Shown here: positions 29,865 through 37,110 of the stretch, one piece after another
Layout of the letters: each line of letters opens with the position of its first letter
How positions within the stretch are numbered: the first letter of the stretch is position 1
From: Roseovarius sp.
GTDB taxonomy: Bacteria > Pseudomonadota > Alphaproteobacteria > Rhodobacterales > Rhodobacteraceae
Length of the DNA stretch: 64,000 bases
Assembly (NCBI GenBank): GCA_029212365.1
Contig: JARGOC010000016.1
Location: 1-64,000, forward strand
Direction: 5' to 3'
Program-made: the position numbers and the translations under genes
Notes under the pieces: model-generated
What the model saw: the letters and a program-made list of their open reading frames with translations, nothing else
Told to the model about the DNA's origin: nothing
Database searches by the model: none

Positions 29865-30139
29865 CGCTTCAACCCTTGTGACAAAAAATCATTTTCGACC
29901 GCCAGTTTTCCGATCTTCGCGTGCAGCTCTTTGACTTCGGATTCGTTGTCTTCCGCTCTCCTGACCTTGTCGGAAAACACCCCGGTCAGCCCATCAATGG
30001 CTTGTCGTTTCCACGTCGTCACCTGCGTCGGATGAATTCTGTGCTTCGCTGCAATCTCTTGCGCGGTCTTGTCACCACGCAGCGCCTCAAGCGCCACTGT
30101 AGCTTTGAATTTATCTGAAAAACTGCGTCTCTTCGTCAT
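29861..30139 (-). CDS. IS3-family transposase, OrfA (helix-turn-helix)
   Basis: A 92-residue protein with an HTH_Tnp_1 domain (KRRSFSDKFKATVALEAL, then HRIHPTQVTTWKRQ) and a leucine-zipper-like tail. It binds the terminal inverted repeats and can regulate transposition. A T-TTT-TTG heptamer (29882-29888 on the minus strand) sits in frame 7 codons before its stop. Confidence 0.92.
   Translation of the reverse strand: MTKRRSFSDKFKATVALEALRGDKTAQEIAAKHRIHPTQVTTWKRQAIDGLTGVFSDKVRRAEDNESEVKELHAKIGKLAVENDFLSQGLKR
29882..29888 (-). promoter_or_regulatory. Probable programmed -1 frameshift site in the IS3 element
   Basis: The minus strand reads T TTT TTG in the zero frame of orfA (codons GAT-TTT-TTG). 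Slipping back one base leads without a stop into the orfB frame (GTC-ACA-AGG-GTT-GAA-GCG-ATG). The arrangement matches the X-XXY-YYZ rule used by IS3 elements to make OrfAB. Confidence 0.6.
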
Positions 30140-30179
30140 TTGTGTATCCTGTCTTCAAGGTTGGATACATCTTAGCACG

Positions 30180-30205
30180 CTGTCCAGTTTTGCCGGACCA
30201 CTTCA
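30180..30205. repeat. IS3 right inverted repeat
   Basis: Read inward on the minus strand it begins TGAAGTGGTCC and has GGACAG at positions 21-26, mirroring the left end at 28949-28974. Confidence 0.85.
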
Positions 30206-30208
30206 AAA

Positions 30209-30589
30209 GAGATAGCCGATGTCGATGTTTTTGAGGCTGACGGGAAAACGCCTCGGCACTGTGCAGAAGCCAAGGATAAGCCATTCACAAGGGCTGACGT
30301 TGATCACGCTGCTGGTAAAGTAGCCGAAGCGGGGCATTCTGGTCTGATCTTCATCTATGGACCAAACGCCAAGACTTCCGAAGATATGGATGCTTTGGTG
30401 AAGGAATACGAGGCGAAAGGCTTTGATCTAACCTTCGTGCAGGCTGACGCATTTGCGGATGGTATCGTATCGTTGGCACCTAGCGTATCCGCCGCCGAAG
30501 TGGTCGATCTTCTGAACAAGCACATTGCCATGACCCGCGCAAAGGAGGTGACCATCAAGCACTGTAAGGAAGTCATTGAAAAGATGTAA
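30209..30589 (+). pseudogene. C-terminal remnant of a PD-(D/E)xK restriction endonuclease (SacI-like)
   Basis: A 126-codon frame without a start, opened by the right end of the IS. It begins EIADVDVFEADGK and reaches HCAEAKDKPFT, i.e. Asp, about 16 residues, then Glu-Ala-Lys: the PD-(D/E)xK nuclease signature. The following helices (DVDHAAGKVAEAG, then LIFIYGP) resemble SacI-family type II enzymes. The upstream part is missing, and no methyltransferase gene is nearby. The segment reads as continuous with the integrase frame if the IS is removed, but the two are unrelated proteins, so DNA was lost here. Confidence 0.6.
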
Positions 30590-30704
30590 GATTCGGCACA
30601 GCGTAGTCTGAACAGTATTTTCTGTGCTTATTCGGTACTTCTAAGACAACCACAAACTGACTGGCGCAATTCTCGCCTTAAATATTTGTTTTTATTGCGA
30701 AAAA
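30590..30704. other. Short intergenic stretch between nuclease remnant and tRNA-Thr
   Basis: 115 bases, AT-rich, with no gene, and no copy of the tRNA-Arg 3' end that I can find. If an attachment site once marked the right end of the island, it is no longer recognisable here. Confidence 0.4.
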
Positions 30705-30780
30705 TGGTGCCCCCACACGGACTCGAACCGCGGACCTATTGATTACAAATCAATTGCTCTACCAGCTGAGCTATAGGGGC
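30705..30780 (-). tRNA. tRNA-Thr (UGU)
   Basis: A 76-base cloverleaf on the minus strand: acceptor GCCCCTA pairs with TGGGGGC; the anticodon loop TTTGTAA gives UGU (reads ACA). CCA is encoded (complement of 30705-30707). Its 3' end faces the island remnant. Confidence 0.97.
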
Positions 30781-30967
30781 TACGGGGGCTGAAATACGCA
30801 AACCTATTTAACTGTGCAAGAGAAATTCGCGGCATTTCTGCGGATTTACCCTCTATTTACCATAGCATCGCCCTGAGCGTGCCACACCTGCGGCCAAAAA
30901 CCAGTTTTACATGGCCTCAAACAAAGCTATGACCCCATTGCCCCCCGAGAGAGAGCTGGAACTCAAC

Positions 30968-31846
30968 ATGCAAGTCGTCATCCACGCAGGTGCGCATATT
31001 ACTGACGAAGACCGGCTGGTGAATACGCTGATCACCAACCGCGATATGCTGGCCGCGAATGGCACCAATATTCCGCACCCCAGCACCTATCGCAAACTGT
31101 TGCGCGACGTTCTGCAAGAGGCGCAGCACAGTGGTGGGACCAGCTCTCAAGCGCGGGATGTATTGCTGGATGCCATCCTGAAGGGAGAGGCAAAGGACCG
31201 GCTGATCCTGTCAAACCCCGGCTTTTTTGGCACCCCAAAGATGGCAGTATCCGCAGGCAGCCTGTATGGCGCCGCCGAACAACGCCTGAACATTCTGAAG
31301 GACATATTTGAGCAAGACAAAATTGAGTTGTTCATGGCCATCTGCAATCCGGCCACCTTTTTGCCTGCGGTCTATAAAAATACACCCCACACCAGTTTTG
31401 ACGAATACATGCGCCATGTTGACCCTCGTGAGGTGCGCTGGTCGGAAATGATTGACCGTATACGCGAGGCATTTCCCGATCTGGCGATCACCATCTGGTG
31501 TAACGAAGACCTGCCTATGGTCTGGAGCCAGGTCCTGCGTGAAATGGCGGGGGTTGATCCGACGGTAGAAATCGCGGGCGAATTCAATCTGCTGCGCGAG
31601 ATCATGTCTGAGGCCGGATTAAAGCGGTTCAAGTCCTATCTCAAATCCCATCCCGGCATGTCAGAGATCCAGAAACGGCGCGTCATCGCGGCCTTCCTTG
31701 ACAAGTTCGCCAAAGAAGATGCGATTGAGGAAGAGCTGGACATGCCCGGCTGGACAGAAGAACTGATAGATCAGATCACCGAAATCTATGACGAGGATCT
31801 ATATACGATCCAACGCATTCCGGGGATCAACCTGATCACACCGTGA
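30968..31846 (+). CDS. Sulfotransferase-like protein lacking the P-loop
   Basis: A 292-residue cytosolic protein. The start VVIHAGAHITDEDRL followed by NRDMLAANG resembles the opening of bacterial sulfotransferase-fold proteins (HxGxHKTGTT, then NRxxL). Here the PAPS-binding Lys-Thr-Gly-Thr-Thr is replaced by Ile-Thr-Asp-Glu-Asp, so PAPS binding is unlikely. The C-terminal half is helical with no motif I know. The ATG at 30968 gives this N-terminus; a longer frame begins at 30911 without a ribosome site. Conserved hypothetical is the safe call. Confidence 0.6.
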   Translation: MQVVIHAGAHITDEDRLVNTLITNRDMLAANGTNIPHPSTYRKLLRDVLQEAQHSGGTSSQARDVLLDAILKGEAKDRLILSNPGFFGTPKMAVSAGSLYGAAEQRLNILKDIFEQDKIELFMAICNPATFLPAVYKNTPHTSFDEYMRHVDPREVRWSEMIDRIREAFPDLAITIWCNEDLPMVWSQVLREMAGVDPTVEIAGEFNLLREIMSEAGLKRFKSYLKSHPGMSEIQKRRVIAAFLDKFAKEDAIEEELDMPGWTEELIDQITEIYDEDLYTIQRIPGINLITP

Positions 31847-31884
31847 CGTCAACAGGCGCGTGACAGGCCCACGCCTGACCACAA

Positions 31885-32142
31885 TCACATCCCAAGCGCT
31901 TCTTTGTACATTTCCAGCACGGCTTCTTCTTCGGCAATGTCGTCTTTGTCACGCTTGCGCAGAGACACGACCTTGCGCAACACCTTGGTGTCGTAGCCCC
32001 GGGATTTGGCTTCTGCCATCACTTCTTTTTGCTGCTCTGCGATGTCTTTCTTCTCGGCTTCCAGCCGCTCAAACCGTTCGACAAATTGGCGCAGCTCATC
32101 AGCTGTCACACGGTAGGTGGCATCGGGGGACATATCGCTCAT
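31885..32142 (-). CDS. gapR: GapR-family (DUF2312) nucleoid-associated protein
   Basis: An 85-residue, highly charged helical protein: TADELRQFVERFERLEAEKK, AEAKSRGYDTKVLRKVVSLRK and EEEAVLEMYKEALG are the DUF2312 hallmarks. In Caulobacter the homologue GapR clamps overtwisted AT-rich DNA ahead of replication and transcription and helps topoisomerases. Start at 32142 follows an AGAGGC site; the longer frame to 32235 is not needed. It converges on the sulfotransferase-like gene. Confidence 0.9.
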   Translation of the reverse strand: MSDMSPDATYRVTADELRQFVERFERLEAEKKDIAEQQKEVMAEAKSRGYDTKVLRKVVSLRKRDKDDIAEEEAVLEMYKEALGM

Positions 32143-32288
32143 GGGGGAGGCCTCTTGGTCAGAAATGTTGAGCATTCGTCCTACCCCTGCCCGCGCGCCA
32201 CTGCAAGACGCAAGCGCGGGGAAACTTGAAACCACATCGCAACTCAGCTAGGTGCAGGCGCGTGGCGATTAAGCCGGTGGAGGCAGTG

Positions 32289-32504
32289 ATGGGAATATTG
32301 GTTTGGCTTGGCGCACTTGTGTCGTTTATCGGCCTTATTGGGCTGGTCTGGTGCATTGTCATCGTTTGGAAGGCCAAGTCATCGGGCAAAAGCGATGACG
32401 AGCTTAAAGCAAGCATTCAAAAGGTGATGCCGCTGAACGCTGGCGCGTTGTTTTTGTCCATCATCGGGTTGATGATGGTGGTGATGGGTATTGTGCTTAG
32501 CTGA
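32289..32504 (+). CDS. Small two-TM membrane protein
   Basis: A 71-residue protein with two membrane helices (about 3-25 and 50-70) joined by a charged loop (KAKSSGKSDDELKA). GGAGG lies 5 bases before the ATG at 32289. It is divergent from gapR and convergent with the FadB-like gene (7 bases between stops). No family recognised; function unknown. Confidence 0.65.
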   Translation: MGILVWLGALVSFIGLIGLVWCIVIVWKAKSSGKSDDELKASIQKVMPLNAGALFLSIIGLMMVVMGIVLS

Positions 32505-32511
32505 GCCGGAT

Positions 32512-34593
32512 CTAACCAACACTGCGACCAAAAAAACCATTCCCCTGTTTGACCATATCGGTGATCTTGTCGTGGGGTGCCCAGATCGGTGACAGCTGTG
32601 CCAGCCTTTGCATATCTTTGAACAGATAGAACAGACCCGACATATCGACCTGCAACAATGGCCCCCCCATTGCACTGCTATAGCCAAACCCTTTGACCAG
32701 GATCAGATCAATATCTGACGCGCGGCGTATGTGGTTGCCTTCTAACAGCCGGGCGGCCTCATTCACCAGCGCCCCCACCAAAGCCGATCCAATCAATCGC
32801 GCGCTCATGTTGGGGCCAGCCTGGCTTCGGTTTGGCAAGGGCAGATATTGGGCAAGCGCCGGGTCCTCATGCAGTTGGCCATCAACATGGATATAGAACC
32901 CCTGCCCCGAGCTGCGCCCAACACGCCCATCCTTGACCAGATGGGCCAAGACCGCATCCGGTGACGCCGCTAAAGCGTGCTGAGTGGCATATTTCTCTAA
33001 TCGGGTTTGCACCTGGGGCAATCCAGCCCTGTCCATCAGGGCAAATGGCCCGGCTGTAAATCCTATCTCACGGGCGGCGGCATCCACCGCATAGGGCGAA
33101 ACCCCGTGGTGCAACAGTTGCATCGCAGCCCCATAAAAGGCCGCTGCAAGCCCCCCCCGGATGCTGCCTGCCTGCAAAGGGGTCAGGATCGCTGATTTGC
33201 CAAGGCGGCGCACAACACCCATCACCGCGGCCACATCCGAGCCCCCCTGCTGTGCGGGGTATGACAGCTCGACAATCTGGCGTTCTGACATGGGCTGATA
33301 GGCGTGCAGACCAATGGCGGGTTTTTTGACAGCCATTTCGGCGGCACGGGTTTTGGCTGTGGTTTCAGGCTCCAACACGCACCAGATGGCATCGCCGCGC
33401 AGATCAATCGCCCGCCCCGGCGGGGTGGACCCATCATCAATGATCAGATCGCTCTGGGCGAGATTGGCAAAACTCGTACTGCATTCAAGCTGCGTCATAC
33501 GCTGCGCAAATTGGGCCTCGTTCCACTTACCTTGCTTCACCAGATTTTGCAGCGCCCGTGTGATCCAGGCGTCAAAGGCCTGCGCATCCGCAGCCTCGGC
33601 GCAGGTGATATTTACGCCAAAGCCGGCATTCAACAGCAACACGGCCAGCTCCCCCAGCCGATCACGCGTGCCCAGCAAGGCAATCTGGCGGATCGGGGTC
33701 TCCCTTGCCCCATCAGAACGCGGCGGAATGGCTGCATACTTCTCGGCCATCAGATAATGGCGCGCGCACCGCGCTGCGGGCGAGGCTATTCTGTCGTCAA
33801 ACACCACGCGCTCGAAGGCCAATCCCTGTTCGAACGGCAATAATTGGGCGCTTTCCACGCAGCGCAGAATATCCCCCGCAGCCCCGGAATGCGGTGACAT
33901 CTGCGCCTTTAGGCCGTTCACCGACGCCTGATACGAGACAGGATCAGAAAACCCGGCACATTTATCGCGCGCCGTCTTCCACTGGCCTGAGTGCGCCAGC
34001 TTCAATGCCAATTCGCAGGCACCATCCACAGGTGAGGTTTGCGTCAATTGGGTGATCAGCCGGGCCACCCGAGGGTCCGAAGCGGGAAACACCTGGCCGC
34101 TCAGCAATATTTCCAGCGCGCGCTGTGCCCCCAGAATACGCGGCAGGCGCTGTGTGGCACCGGCACCGGGGATCATGCCCAGTTTGATATCCGGCATGGC
34201 AAGGCGCGTATCGGCATGGGCAACCCGCGCATGGGCCGCCAGCGCCAGTTCAAGCCCTGCCCCCAAGGCACTTGCATGCATGGCAGCCACGATGGGCTTT
34301 GGGCTGTTTTCAATTTTGGTGCAAAGGTCGGACACCCAAGGATGCCTCAAAAGGTCGTTATATTCAGCAATATCAACGCCAACGCAAAAGCTGCTGCCGG
34401 CCCCGGTCAACACGATGCCAATCACATCCGGATTGGCCATGGCCTGATCCAGATGTTGATCCAGCACCAGCCGCAGTTCAGGCGTCAGCACATTGGATGG
34501 GGGCCGGTTGAGCGTGATCACCCCAACCCCGTCCTTCACAGTTGTGAAAACCTGCTCTGCCAACACTGCCCCTCGCGTTTTGTCACCAATCAC
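32512..34593 (-). CDS. FadB/FadJ-like enoyl-CoA hydratase/3-hydroxyacyl-CoA dehydrogenase, divergent
   Basis: A 693-residue two-domain beta-oxidation-type protein. The crotonase half (about 1-190) keeps the first catalytic Glu (GAGLELAL) but has PDIKLG where PE(T/V)KLG is usual, so the second Glu is Asp. In the dehydrogenase half the Rossmann GxGxxG is replaced by LLGTRDRLGE, while the His and Glu dyad spacing (HAYQPMSERQIVE) is kept. The C-terminal helical domain is normal. It may be a peroxisomal-type multifunctional homologue with altered cofactor use, or a scaffold. No thiolase is adjacent. Confidence 0.82.
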   Translation of the reverse strand: MIGDKTRGAVLAEQVFTTVKDGVGVITLNRPPSNVLTPELRLVLDQHLDQAMANPDVIGIVLTGAGSSFCVGVDIAEYNDLLRHPWVSDLCTKIENSPKPIVAAMHASALGAGLELALAAHARVAHADTRLAMPDIKLGMIPGAGATQRLPRILGAQRALEILLSGQVFPASDPRVARLITQLTQTSPVDGACELALKLAHSGQWKTARDKCAGFSDPVSYQASVNGLKAQMSPHSGAAGDILRCVESAQLLPFEQGLAFERVVFDDRIASPAARCARHYLMAEKYAAIPPRSDGARETPIRQIALLGTRDRLGELAVLLLNAGFGVNITCAEAADAQAFDAWITRALQNLVKQGKWNEAQFAQRMTQLECSTSFANLAQSDLIIDDGSTPPGRAIDLRGDAIWCVLEPETTAKTRAAEMAVKKPAIGLHAYQPMSERQIVELSYPAQQGGSDVAAVMGVVRRLGKSAILTPLQAGSIRGGLAAAFYGAAMQLLHHGVSPYAVDAAAREIGFTAGPFALMDRAGLPQVQTRLEKYATQHALAASPDAVLAHLVKDGRVGRSSGQGFYIHVDGQLHEDPALAQYLPLPNRSQAGPNMSARLIGSALVGALVNEAARLLEGNHIRRASDIDLILVKGFGYSSAMGGPLLQVDMSGLFYLFKDMQRLAQLSPIWAPHDKITDMVKQGNGFFGRSVG

Positions 34594-34665
34594 TGCTGAC
34601 CATTACACCCAAAGCCACCGAGGCAAGCAAGTCTTTGCTTTGGGCGCGTTCAAATCAGGTGTTGA

Positions 34666-34869
34666 TCAAACCGGCATATTCTCGAATTGGGCCTCAACGG
34701 CTTCATCCCGCAGGATTGCATTCAACTCGCGCGCTTCGGGCGGAACGGGCTCGTCGCGGGCGCGCATTTCGCGTATCAATGCGGCCAGCTTTGGTTGCAT
34801 CTTATACCGCTGCTCAATCGGATATTGGCGAATGGCTTCTTGCATATCGCTCCAATTTTCTTGGGTCAT
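34666..34869 (-). CDS. Small hypothetical protein (67 aa)
   Basis: A 67-residue, soluble, helix-rich protein (ENWSDMQEAI at the start, LAALIREMRARDE in the middle). No membrane or signal segment, no family recognised. It lies 72 bases upstream of the FadB-like gene on the same strand and may be co-transcribed. Confidence 0.55.
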   Translation of the reverse strand: MTQENWSDMQEAIRQYPIEQRYKMQPKLAALIREMRARDEPVPPEARELNAILRDEAVEAQFENMPV

Positions 34870-35026
34870 GGTTTGGCATCTCCCCTGAGGTTACAACCCT
34901 GAGTGTATCACAGCAAAGCCGCCCTCCATATGATCAGGATCAAACTGGTGAAAATAAGCATGTAGGTGCCGTTTTTGCTGGTGGCTTTTAAAATTCAAGG
35001 GGCCCAGTTTGATCTGGTCACTGGAA

Positions 35027-35050
35027 ACATATGCGCGTTATGCTATATGT
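35027..35050. promoter_or_regulatory. Possible operator upstream of the beta-lactamase hydrolase-like gene
   Basis: Inverted repeat ACATAT (35027-35032) / ATATGT (35045-35050) with GC dinucleotides flanking an inner spacer. AT-rich palindromes before such genes are bound by ArsR-type sulfide sensors (BigR/SqrR) in related bacteria; whether this one is such a site is unproven. Confidence 0.3.
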
Positions 35051-35082
35051 CACTAAACCCCAGAACAGATCAGAGTTCCGCA

Positions 35083-35946
35083 ATGCAGCCAGAAATTTCC
35101 GCCTTTTTTGACGATGCTACCAACACAATTTCTTATGTGGTGCGTGATCCGGGTGGCACCGCCTGCGCTATCATCGATAGTGTGCTGGATTTCGATTATT
35201 CCTCGGGGCGCACCGATACCCGTTCTGCGGACCGCATCATCGCCTATGTTCAGGATCATGCGCTGAATGTGCAATGGTTACTGGAGACCCATGTGCATGC
35301 CGATCACCTGTCAGCCGCCCCCTATCTTCAGGACCGGTTGGGCGGCAAGATTGGTATCGGCGCCAACATCCGCCAAGTTCAGGATGTGTTTGGCAAGGTT
35401 TTCAATGAGGGCACTGAATTTCAGCGTGACGGCTCGCAGTTTGATCAGCTGTTTCAGGATGGTGACAGCCTGCACATCGGCCAATTGCGCGGGGATGTAT
35501 TGCATACCCCCGGCCACACGCCTGCGTGCCTGACCTATGTGATTGGCGATGCGGCCTTTGTGGGAGATACGTTGTTTATGCCGGATTTTGGCACAGCGCG
35601 CTGCGATTTTCCGGGGGGGTCATCATCTGACTTGTTTGATTCAATCCAGAAAATCCTCAGCCTGCCGGATGAAACACGCATTTTTGTGGGCCATGATTAC
35701 AAAGCACCGGGGCGCGAGGAGTTTGCCTGGGAGTCCACTGTAGGTGCCCAAAAGGCGCGCAATGTGCATGTTGGGGATGGTGCCAGCCGCGAGGATTTTG
35801 TGGCATTGCGCGATACCCGTGATGCGCAACTGGACATGCCCAAGCTGATCATCCCGTCCATTCAGGTGAATATGCGCGCCGGGCAATTCCCCCCCGAAGA
35901 AGACGATGGGTCAGTCTATCTGAAAGTGCCGGTGAACAAGCTTTAG
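35083..35946 (+). CDS. blh: Beta-lactamase hydrolase-like protein (MBL fold, persulfide dioxygenase-like)
   Basis: A 287-residue metallo-beta-lactamase-fold protein. Metal ligands are His70, His72, Asp74 and His75 (THVHADH), the later His in TPGHTPAC and Asp in FVGDTLF, and a GHDYKAPG segment. The closest relatives are the Blh/ETHE1-like persulfide dioxygenases that detoxify sulfide in alphaproteobacteria. Start chosen at 35083, after an inverted repeat; 35047 is possible. Neighbouring sulfide genes (sqr, bigR) are not present. Iron-dependent dioxygenase activity is inferred from the family. Confidence 0.8.
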   Translation: MQPEISAFFDDATNTISYVVRDPGGTACAIIDSVLDFDYSSGRTDTRSADRIIAYVQDHALNVQWLLETHVHADHLSAAPYLQDRLGGKIGIGANIRQVQDVFGKVFNEGTEFQRDGSQFDQLFQDGDSLHIGQLRGDVLHTPGHTPACLTYVIGDAAFVGDTLFMPDFGTARCDFPGGSSSDLFDSIQKILSLPDETRIFVGHDYKAPGREEFAWESTVGAQKARNVHVGDGASREDFVALRDTRDAQLDMPKLIIPSIQVNMRAGQFPPEEDDGSVYLKVPVNKL

Positions 35947-35949
35947 GCT

Positions 35950-37047
35950 TTAGGCGTCACCCGACATCGACAATGCCGGCAATGGATTGAGAGGCTCTAA
36001 GTCAACGGGCGCGTCTGGCTTTTCCTGAGGTTTCACATCCGGTGATGACAGCGGTCCAGGCAGATCGCCTTGGTCAACGTCGTGCGATTCTATCGAGGTG
36101 TTGATATTGTCGGCAGCATCGCTGGGGTGTGCGTGTTGTTGGTGTGACGGCTCAACACGCGCGTTAGGGCCAGTTCCAGGCAGCATGATGCGCACGGCAC
36201 GCATCCCATCCACTTGTCCCAGATGAACATCCGCCACCACATGACCGGGATGTGCCACCAACTGAGATTCGCCCAGACTGCTGGCTGATACAGGTAGCGT
36301 CATGTCGGGCTTAAGGGCGCAAATCTCATGCAGGGGCAAGTTGAGGCGTGCCACCACTGTGGTCAACGTCACGGTGGCATCCAGCGCCAGCTTTTCAAGG
36401 CTTGATTGGCGCGGTGGCGCGCCCTCATCGCGGTTGTCCACGGGGGGCGGCACCGGGCTTCGGCATGGCAGCGCCACCATCAGCACCCCGATTTTTGCCC
36501 CGTCCTCTAGCTCGACGGTCAGGCGAAAAAGGTCAAACCGCCCGCTTTCCAGCATCAGAGACATTGTACGCGCATCTTCCACCTTGTCCCCAAAGCGGAA
36601 AACGCCCGGAGTGTGGCCATCAACATGCGCTTCTAACCGGGCATCAAACCCTTCAAGGGTGGCATCCAAAATAGGGGCCACCATGGCGGCATCTGTGCGG
36701 GTATAGCTGCGCGGTGTTGCTTCGCCTTTGCGCACATGACCTGCGATTTGTTTTTCGATGATTGCCGACACCAGCTGACAATCAAACACCGCGACCCCGC
36801 GTGTGCCGCCTGCCCCATCCAGCAGAATCAACAATCCTTGTTCATCAAGTTTGCTCAGCAGCCCTTCGGTTGAGACCACCGTTTGTTCAAGCGTGCTGAC
36901 TGTCAGCGCCAGATCAAGCGTCACATCGGCGGTTTTGGCCAGTGACACACGCAGGGCTTTGGCAGGGGACATGGCCCGCGCGTCAAATCCTTCACGCGCC
37001 ACGCGTGCCTTTTTGTGAATAATGGAAAGGCTGTCGTTACTGTCCAT
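35950..37047 (-). CDS. FliM/FliN-type SpoA-domain protein (orphan)
   Basis: A 365-residue protein. Residues about 45-205 resemble the FliM middle domain; a SpoA (FliN-like) domain follows at about 215-290, with LNLPLHEICALKPDMTLPV, and a long disordered acidic/Pro-rich tail ends it. FliM and FliN form the flagellar C-ring switch. No flagellar gene is nearby; such divergent copies exist in roseobacters away from or beside flagellar clusters. It lies 63 bases downstream of the SSF kinase on the same strand, so read-through is possible. Confidence 0.72.
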   Translation of the reverse strand: MDSNDSLSIIHKKARVAREGFDARAMSPAKALRVSLAKTADVTLDLALTVSTLEQTVVSTEGLLSKLDEQGLLILLDGAGGTRGVAVFDCQLVSAIIEKQIAGHVRKGEATPRSYTRTDAAMVAPILDATLEGFDARLEAHVDGHTPGVFRFGDKVEDARTMSLMLESGRFDLFRLTVELEDGAKIGVLMVALPCRSPVPPPVDNRDEGAPPRQSSLEKLALDATVTLTTVVARLNLPLHEICALKPDMTLPVSASSLGESQLVAHPGHVVADVHLGQVDGMRAVRIMLPGTGPNARVEPSHQQHAHPSDAADNINTSIESHDVDQGDLPGPLSSPDVKPQEKPDAPVDLEPLNPLPALSMSGDA

Positions 37048-37110
37048 GTGTCCGTCACTGTCCCCCTTGGGCTTGGAGGCAGAATACGTGCAAATTGGTT
37101 ACCAAGGGCT

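Larger units (their letters stand above)
28949..30205 (-). mobile_element. IS3-family insertion sequence, complete (1257 bp)
   Basis: Terminal inverted repeats begin TGAAGTGGTCC at both ends, with a second shared block GGACAG at positions 21-26 and a further shared block GCTAAGATGTA a little further in. The element holds two overlapping genes, orfA (29861-30139) and orfB (29010-29864), read on the minus strand. A 3-base AAA flanks each end (28946-28948 and 30206-30208), consistent with a target duplication of usual IS3 size. Both genes look intact, so the copy may be active. It lies between two unrelated gene fragments. Confidence 0.92.

Noticed and set aside
30590-30704. Right attachment site repeating the tRNA-Arg 3' end
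   Set aside because: I looked for the TTCGAATCC-type T-arm and acceptor sequence and did not find a second copy in this gap.
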